Assembly: GCA_964458325.1 (NCBI GenBank)
Contig: CAYWIM010000127.1
Span: 1 to 9,018, forward strand
Length of the DNA: 9,018 bases
Origin: JAGMXM01 sp964458325
Lineage (GTDB): Bacteria; Verrucomicrobiota; Verrucomicrobiia; Limisphaerales; UBA1319
Direction: 5' to 3'
In this document: positions 6,266 to 9,018 of the stretch, piece after piece
How positions within the stretch are numbered: the stretch's first letter is position 1
How the letters are laid out: each line of letters starts with the position of its first letter
Program-made: the position numbers and the translations under genes
Notes under the pieces: model-generated
Databases searched by the model: none
What the model was told of the DNA's origin: nothing
Seen by the model: only the letters and a program-made list of their open reading frames with translations

Positions 6266-7305
6266 AGACTGTTGTCAGCGTCAAGGATGTCGAGAACTGG
6301 CTGCGTTCGGGCGCCGATCCAGCCGCATTGCCGGCCGAGGCGATCTACACCCCGGCGGCCCGGGATCTCCTGCGCGAGCATTCCGAGTCCGGCGCCCGCC
6401 CTGCGCCCGTCGCGCCCCGTTCGAGCTCATCGCCGGCGGCCGGCCGGCCCTCGACCGAATCCGAGGCCGAGCGGCTGTTTCGCTCGCCCGAGATCGAGGG
6501 GCTCAAGCGCCAGATCTGCGACATCGGACGGCGGCTGTGGCAGCGGGCCTATGTGGATGGGAACGGCGGCAACATCTCGATCCGGCTGACGGACCGATGG
6601 GTGCTCTGCACGCCGACGCTGGTGTCGAAGGGCTTCATGCAGCCGGAGGACATGTGCCTGGTCGACCTCGAAGGCAACCAATTGGCTGGCGCCCGGAAGC
6701 GCACCAGCGAGATCCTCATGCACCTGCAGATCTTCCAGGCCCAGCCCAAGGCCAAGGCATGCGTCCATGCCCATCCTCCCTACGCCACCGCCTTCGCCGT
6801 CTCGAACGTCAAACCGCCAACCTGCATGATTCCGGAGATGGAGGTGTTTTGCGGCGAGGTCGGCATTGCGCCGTATTTCACGCCGGGGACGCCGGAGATG
6901 GGGCGGCAGGTGGCGGCCCTGGCCGGCCAGCACAACACGATATTGATGGCCAATCACGGCGTGGTTGCGTGGAGCCACCTCGGGATCGAGGACGCCTATT
7001 TCAAGATGGAGATTATCGAGGCCTACTGCCGGACGGTGGTTGTCACCACCCAGCTCGGCGGCGAGCCCCGCACGTTCTCGCCTGGCCAGCTCCAGGAGCT
7101 GCTCGCCATCAAGCAGAAGATGGGCGTGGTCGACCGCCGCATCGGCCTCAAGGAATGCGAGCTGTGCGACAACCGCGACTGGCGCCCCGGCGTCGTCTGC
7201 CAGGTCCCGCCTCGATCCGAAGCCGGCGCTCCGGGCTCCGATCCGGCTGCCGAGGCCGCCGTCCAGGCGATCACCGACCAGATCATGGCCCGCCTCCAGG
7301 GTTGA
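6262..7305 (+). CDS. class II aldolase (fuculose/rhamnulose-phosphate type), BMC cargo
   Basis: The 347-residue protein holds an aldolase II/adducin domain from about residue 78 to 285. It shows GNGGNIS (100-106), the catalytic-type Glu150 in TSEIL, zinc ligands His169 and His171 in HAHPPY, and a third ligand His232 in NHG. Such enzymes cleave L-fuculose-1-P or L-rhamnulose-1-P to dihydroxyacetone phosphate and L-lactaldehyde. FucA itself is about 215 residues, so both ends are extended. The N-terminal 77 residues include WLRSGAD and IYTPAARDLL (28-37), a motif that resembles the N-terminus of EutT, then a Ser/Pro/Ala linker. The C-terminal part has CELC (299-302) and Cys313, possibly a metal or Fe-S site, and ends in an amphipathic helix (AAEAAVQAITDQIMARLQG), a likely encapsulation peptide. 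The gene overlaps the preceding BMC-P stop. Sugar specificity cannot be read from the sequence. Confidence 0.9.
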   Translation: MKTVVSVKDVENWLRSGADPAALPAEAIYTPAARDLLREHSESGARPAPVAPRSSSSPAAGRPSTESEAERLFRSPEIEGLKRQICDIGRRLWQRAYVDGNGGNISIRLTDRWVLCTPTLVSKGFMQPEDMCLVDLEGNQLAGARKRTSEILMHLQIFQAQPKAKACVHAHPPYATAFAVSNVKPPTCMIPEMEVFCGEVGIAPYFTPGTPEMGRQVAALAGQHNTILMANHGVVAWSHLGIEDAYFKMEIIEAYCRTVVVTTQLGGEPRTFSPGQLQELLAIKQKMGVVDRRIGLKECELCDNRDWRPGVVCQVPPRSEAGAPGSDPAAEAAVQAITDQIMARLQG

Positions 7306-7308
7306 TCC

Positions 7309-8685
7309 GTGACGAAACCTTGCCCCATCGGCGATCGCCAGCCCGCGCCCCCCAAGGCCGGAAGCCCGCCCGTCAAATCCCTCGATGCCAAGCTGGCCGA
7401 GATCAAGGCGAACCCCGCCTCGAGGGCGTTCATCCTCGCCGACGCCAAGGATGCGGACATGGCATTCGGCGTGAGGGCGCCGGGACCGCGTCATTACTTG
7501 TCTGCCGCGGGACCGCGCCGGGCGCAATTCTCGCCCGAAGTATGGACCCGCGATGAGTTCGGCGCCCGGAACATTCCCGAGTTTCTCGACATCATCCGGG
7601 AGGTCGCCCGGCAAAAGCTGGTGGATATCCTGCTGATGTCGGCCAGCATCAACGAGCGGTTGACCATCCAGGAGGGCTTGTTCCGGGACTCGCCGGTCAC
7701 CCCCGCCGCCCGGGCCAACGACGCCACCGATGTCTGGGCCGTCCGGCACGGATCGTATCTGAAACAGCCCGCCCAGCCTTTCCGCAGCGCCACGATCGAT
7801 CACATCCAGTGCGGCCAGGTCCAATGCGATCCCGGCGATGCGCCTTTCCCCGGCGCCAACCTCGGGCTCTACTCGATCACGTTTGTCAACGATCTCGAAC
7901 AGGATCGAGCCACCTTGACGGCGTTCAAGGAGTTCCGCGAAGAGGCCGAACGGAAGGGGTTCCGGTACTTCCTCGAGGTGTTCGATCCGAACGTCCCGAG
8001 CGGCGTCCCCGCCGACCGACTGGGCGAGTTCATCAACGACAACATCGTTCGCAGCCTGGCTGGGGTGACCGATGCAGGCCGGCCCCTTTTCCTGAAGATC
8101 GCCTATCACGGGCCGCGGCGGATGGAGGAGCTCGCCCAGTACGATCCCAACCTCGTGGTGGGCATCCTCGGCGGTAGCGCGGGCACGACCCTCGATGCGT
8201 TCAAGCTCATCCATGACGCGCAAAAATACGGCGCTCGAGTCGCCTTGTTTGGGCGGAAGATTAACCATGCCGAGCATCAGCTGGCGTTCATCGAGATGTT
8301 GCGGCTGATCACGGATGGGAAGATCTCGCCCGAGGAAGCAGTTCGAGCCTATCACGCCATCCTCGAGCGGCTCGGGATCCGGCCGCGGCTGCCTCTCGAG
8401 AAAGACCTCGAGCTGACCGACGCATCCATGAGCTACGGCGGCGAATCCCGGCGCACCATTCTGCCGCCTCCGGCTTCGATCTCGCCCGTCCCGGCTCGGC
8501 CTGCTGCCCAGCGCGCGTCCGCCTCTTCCGCGGCGCCTGCCGCCCAGGCTCCCCCAGCCGAAAAGGCCGGGCTGGCATCCGACTTGTGGCCGCGGCGGCC
8601 GGACGGCGCGCCGGACTTCGATCGGATGACATCGGCCCAGCGGCTCTCCTACGACCGCTGGCGCCTGACCCGGCGGTTCGGATAA
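7309..8685 (+). CDS. aldolase-like TIM-barrel protein of unknown role, with linker and possible cargo tail
   Basis: A 458-residue protein I do not recognise by name. The core (about 45-375) looks like a DeoC/LacD/FbaB-type barrel. FLKIAYHGP has Lys263 where class I aldolases carry the Schiff-base lysine; a Gly-rich GILGGSAGTT (285-294) follows; and ALFGRKINHAEHQ (312-324) resembles their phosphate-binding end. These resemblances are by eye. Residues 385-421 are Ala/Pro/Ser-rich linker, followed by a charged C-terminal helix (DFDRMTSAQRLSYDRWRL, 436-453). That layout, domain-linker-helix, is the one used for BMC targeting, but the helix is more basic than the usual tags. The start is GTG at 7309, three bases after the aldolase stop, with AGGG seven bases upstream; the next Met is residue 51. 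It is co-transcribed with the BMC genes, so a role in the sugar or lactaldehyde pathway is likely, but I cannot assign a reaction. Confidence 0.85.
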   Translation: MTKPCPIGDRQPAPPKAGSPPVKSLDAKLAEIKANPASRAFILADAKDADMAFGVRAPGPRHYLSAAGPRRAQFSPEVWTRDEFGARNIPEFLDIIREVARQKLVDILLMSASINERLTIQEGLFRDSPVTPAARANDATDVWAVRHGSYLKQPAQPFRSATIDHIQCGQVQCDPGDAPFPGANLGLYSITFVNDLEQDRATLTAFKEFREEAERKGFRYFLEVFDPNVPSGVPADRLGEFINDNIVRSLAGVTDAGRPLFLKIAYHGPRRMEELAQYDPNLVVGILGGSAGTTLDAFKLIHDAQKYGARVALFGRKINHAEHQLAFIEMLRLITDGKISPEEAVRAYHAILERLGIRPRLPLEKDLELTDASMSYGGESRRTILPPPASISPVPARPAAQRASASSAAPAAQAPPAEKAGLASDLWPRRPDGAPDFDRMTSAQRLSYDRWRLTRRFG

Positions 8686-8734
8686 GAGCCCTGGCGCTTT
8701 TCGCGTTGTCTGAAAACGTCATGCTCGCAGCCCC

Positions 8735-8797
8735 GCGCGCAGCGGAGTGCGCGCCCTACCTTGCAAGTAAAGGTAGGGCGGCCACTCCGTGGACGCC
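8735..8797. repeat. second inverted-pair palindromic element
   Basis: The centre is an 11-base perfect stem, CGCCCTACCTT (8752-8762) with AAGGTAGGGCG (8770-8780), around the loop GCAAGTA. It is flanked by a left hairpin GCGCGCA-GCGGAG-TGCGCGC (8735-8754) and a right hairpin with GGCG/CGCC and CCAC/GTGG stems (8777-8797). The left arm 8743-8762 and the right arm 8770-8789 are inverted copies agreeing at 18 of 20 bases. The plan (hairpin, central GTAGG palindrome, hairpin) matches the element at 3423-3508, so both look like members of one repeat superfamily. Confidence 0.75.
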
Positions 8798-8824
8798 GAG
8801 TTGATGGCTGTAAGCTCACGGCCC

Positions 8825-8899
8825 GGCGCGCGGCGGCCGGTGGTTGAGGGAAAGCGGACAACTGACGGTTGCTGCGGACGAGGACGTCCGCGGTCCGGA
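8825..8899. repeat. 75-base direct repeat, copy 1
   Basis: This copy matches 8944-9018 at 73 of 75 bases; the differences are C/T at 8829 versus 8948 and T/C at 8844 versus 8963. The period is 119 bases. Near its end is the hairpin GCGGACG-AGGA-CGTCCGC (8874-8891), followed by GGTCCGGA. It contains no gene. Confidence 0.9.
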
Positions 8900-8911
8900 A
8901 GGACTGGGAGC

Positions 8912-8929
8912 GCGGGCCTCCTGGCCCGC
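8912..8929. repeat. hairpin between the direct repeats
   Basis: GCGGGCC-TCCT-GGCCCGC is a perfect 7-base stem with a 4-base loop, lying between the two 75-base repeats. Stem length and loop type match the hairpins at 3441-3458 and 3477-3494 and those inside the direct repeats (loops AGGG, CCCT, TCCT and AGGA). No T-tract follows, so it is not a typical terminator. Confidence 0.65.
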
Positions 8930-8943
8930 AGCGCGAACGGATT

Positions 8944-9018
8944 GGCGTGCGGCGGCCGGTGGCTGAGGGAAAGCGGACAACTGACGGTTGCTGCGGACGA
9001 GGACGTCCGCGGTCCGGA
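8944..9018. repeat. 75-base direct repeat, copy 2 (reaches the window edge)
   Basis: Second copy of the repeat at 8825-8899, with the hairpin at 8993-9010. It runs to the last base of the window, so the true repeat may be longer and more copies may follow with the same 119-base spacing. Confidence 0.88.

Larger units (their letters stand above)
8686..9018. other. gene-free downstream region made mostly of palindromic and direct repeats
   Basis: No convincing gene is seen in these 333 bases. The stretch right after the last stop (8686-8734) has no strong hairpin followed by T residues, so no standard intrinsic terminator is visible. The rest is a paired palindrome (8735-8797), an ordinary spacer, and two copies of a 75-base repeat with a hairpin between them. 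These structures may serve as the transcript's 3' end by default. Confidence 0.7.

Noticed and set aside
6427..8355. Long minus-strand open frame opposite both aldolase genes
   Set aside because: Same reasoning: low-complexity composition, no recognisable motif and strong genes on the other strand.
8735..8797. Rho-independent terminator of the operon
   Set aside because: The hairpin is strong but no T-tract follows, and its structure is that of an inverted-pair repeat; a termination role is possible but not shown.
8586..8804. Small plus-strand gene after the operon
   Set aside because: It starts inside the last gene in another frame and runs into palindromic repeats; no ribosome site or recognisable protein.
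8825..9018. CRISPR array
   Set aside because: Only two copies, a 75-base repeat, a 44-base spacer that itself holds a hairpin, and no cas genes.

Overview
This window carries a nearly complete bacterial microcompartment (BMC) operon of the type described in Planctomycetes and Verrucomicrobia (the 'PVM' locus, linked there to L-fucose and L-rhamnose breakdown). The DNA is GC-rich. Many genes start without a strong Shine-Dalgarno sequence, and the intergenic spaces hold GC-rich palindromic repeats. Together with the gene set, this points to a planctomycete or another PVC-superphylum-like bacterium. The species cannot be read from the sequence.

Layout: a DeoR-family regulator lies on the minus strand (21-821). 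A divergent control region (822-916) holds a convincing sigma-70-type promoter and repeated ATTCAG/ATTCTG half-sites that look like the regulator's operators. A plus-strand operon follows (917-8685): PduL phosphotransacylase, BMC-H, BMC-H, a divergent acetate-kinase-family enzyme, a palindromic repeat element, a third BMC-H, BMC-P, CoA-acylating aldehyde dehydrogenase, BMC-P, BMC-P, class II (fuculose-phosphate type) aldolase, and a last gene for an aldolase-like barrel protein of unknown role. Gaps within the operon are 0-26 bases or overlaps, except for the 128-base space that holds the repeat element. The last 333 bases (8686-9018) hold no gene; they contain a second palindromic element and a 75-base direct repeat.

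How the genes work together (family knowledge plus inference): the aldolase would split fuculose-1-P or rhamnulose-1-P into dihydroxyacetone phosphate and L-lactaldehyde inside the shell. The dehydrogenase would turn the aldehyde into an acyl-CoA and PduL would turn that into an acyl phosphate, recycling CoA inside. The kinase would make ATP and the free acid. The shell is built from three hexamer paralogs with three different pore loops and three pentamer (vertex) paralogs; there is no tandem-domain BMC-T, as expected for this class. PduL, the dehydrogenase and the aldolase carry terminal amphipathic helices that look like encapsulation peptides. No lactaldehyde reductase or lactate/malate dehydrogenase for NADH recycling is present in the window.

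Most interesting points: the terminal aldolase-like gene with a linker and tail that may be a cargo tag; an acetate-kinase-family protein with several active-site positions altered; an aldolase N-terminus resembling the N-terminus of EutT; and inverted-pair palindromic elements whose two copies differ only by compensatory stem changes.
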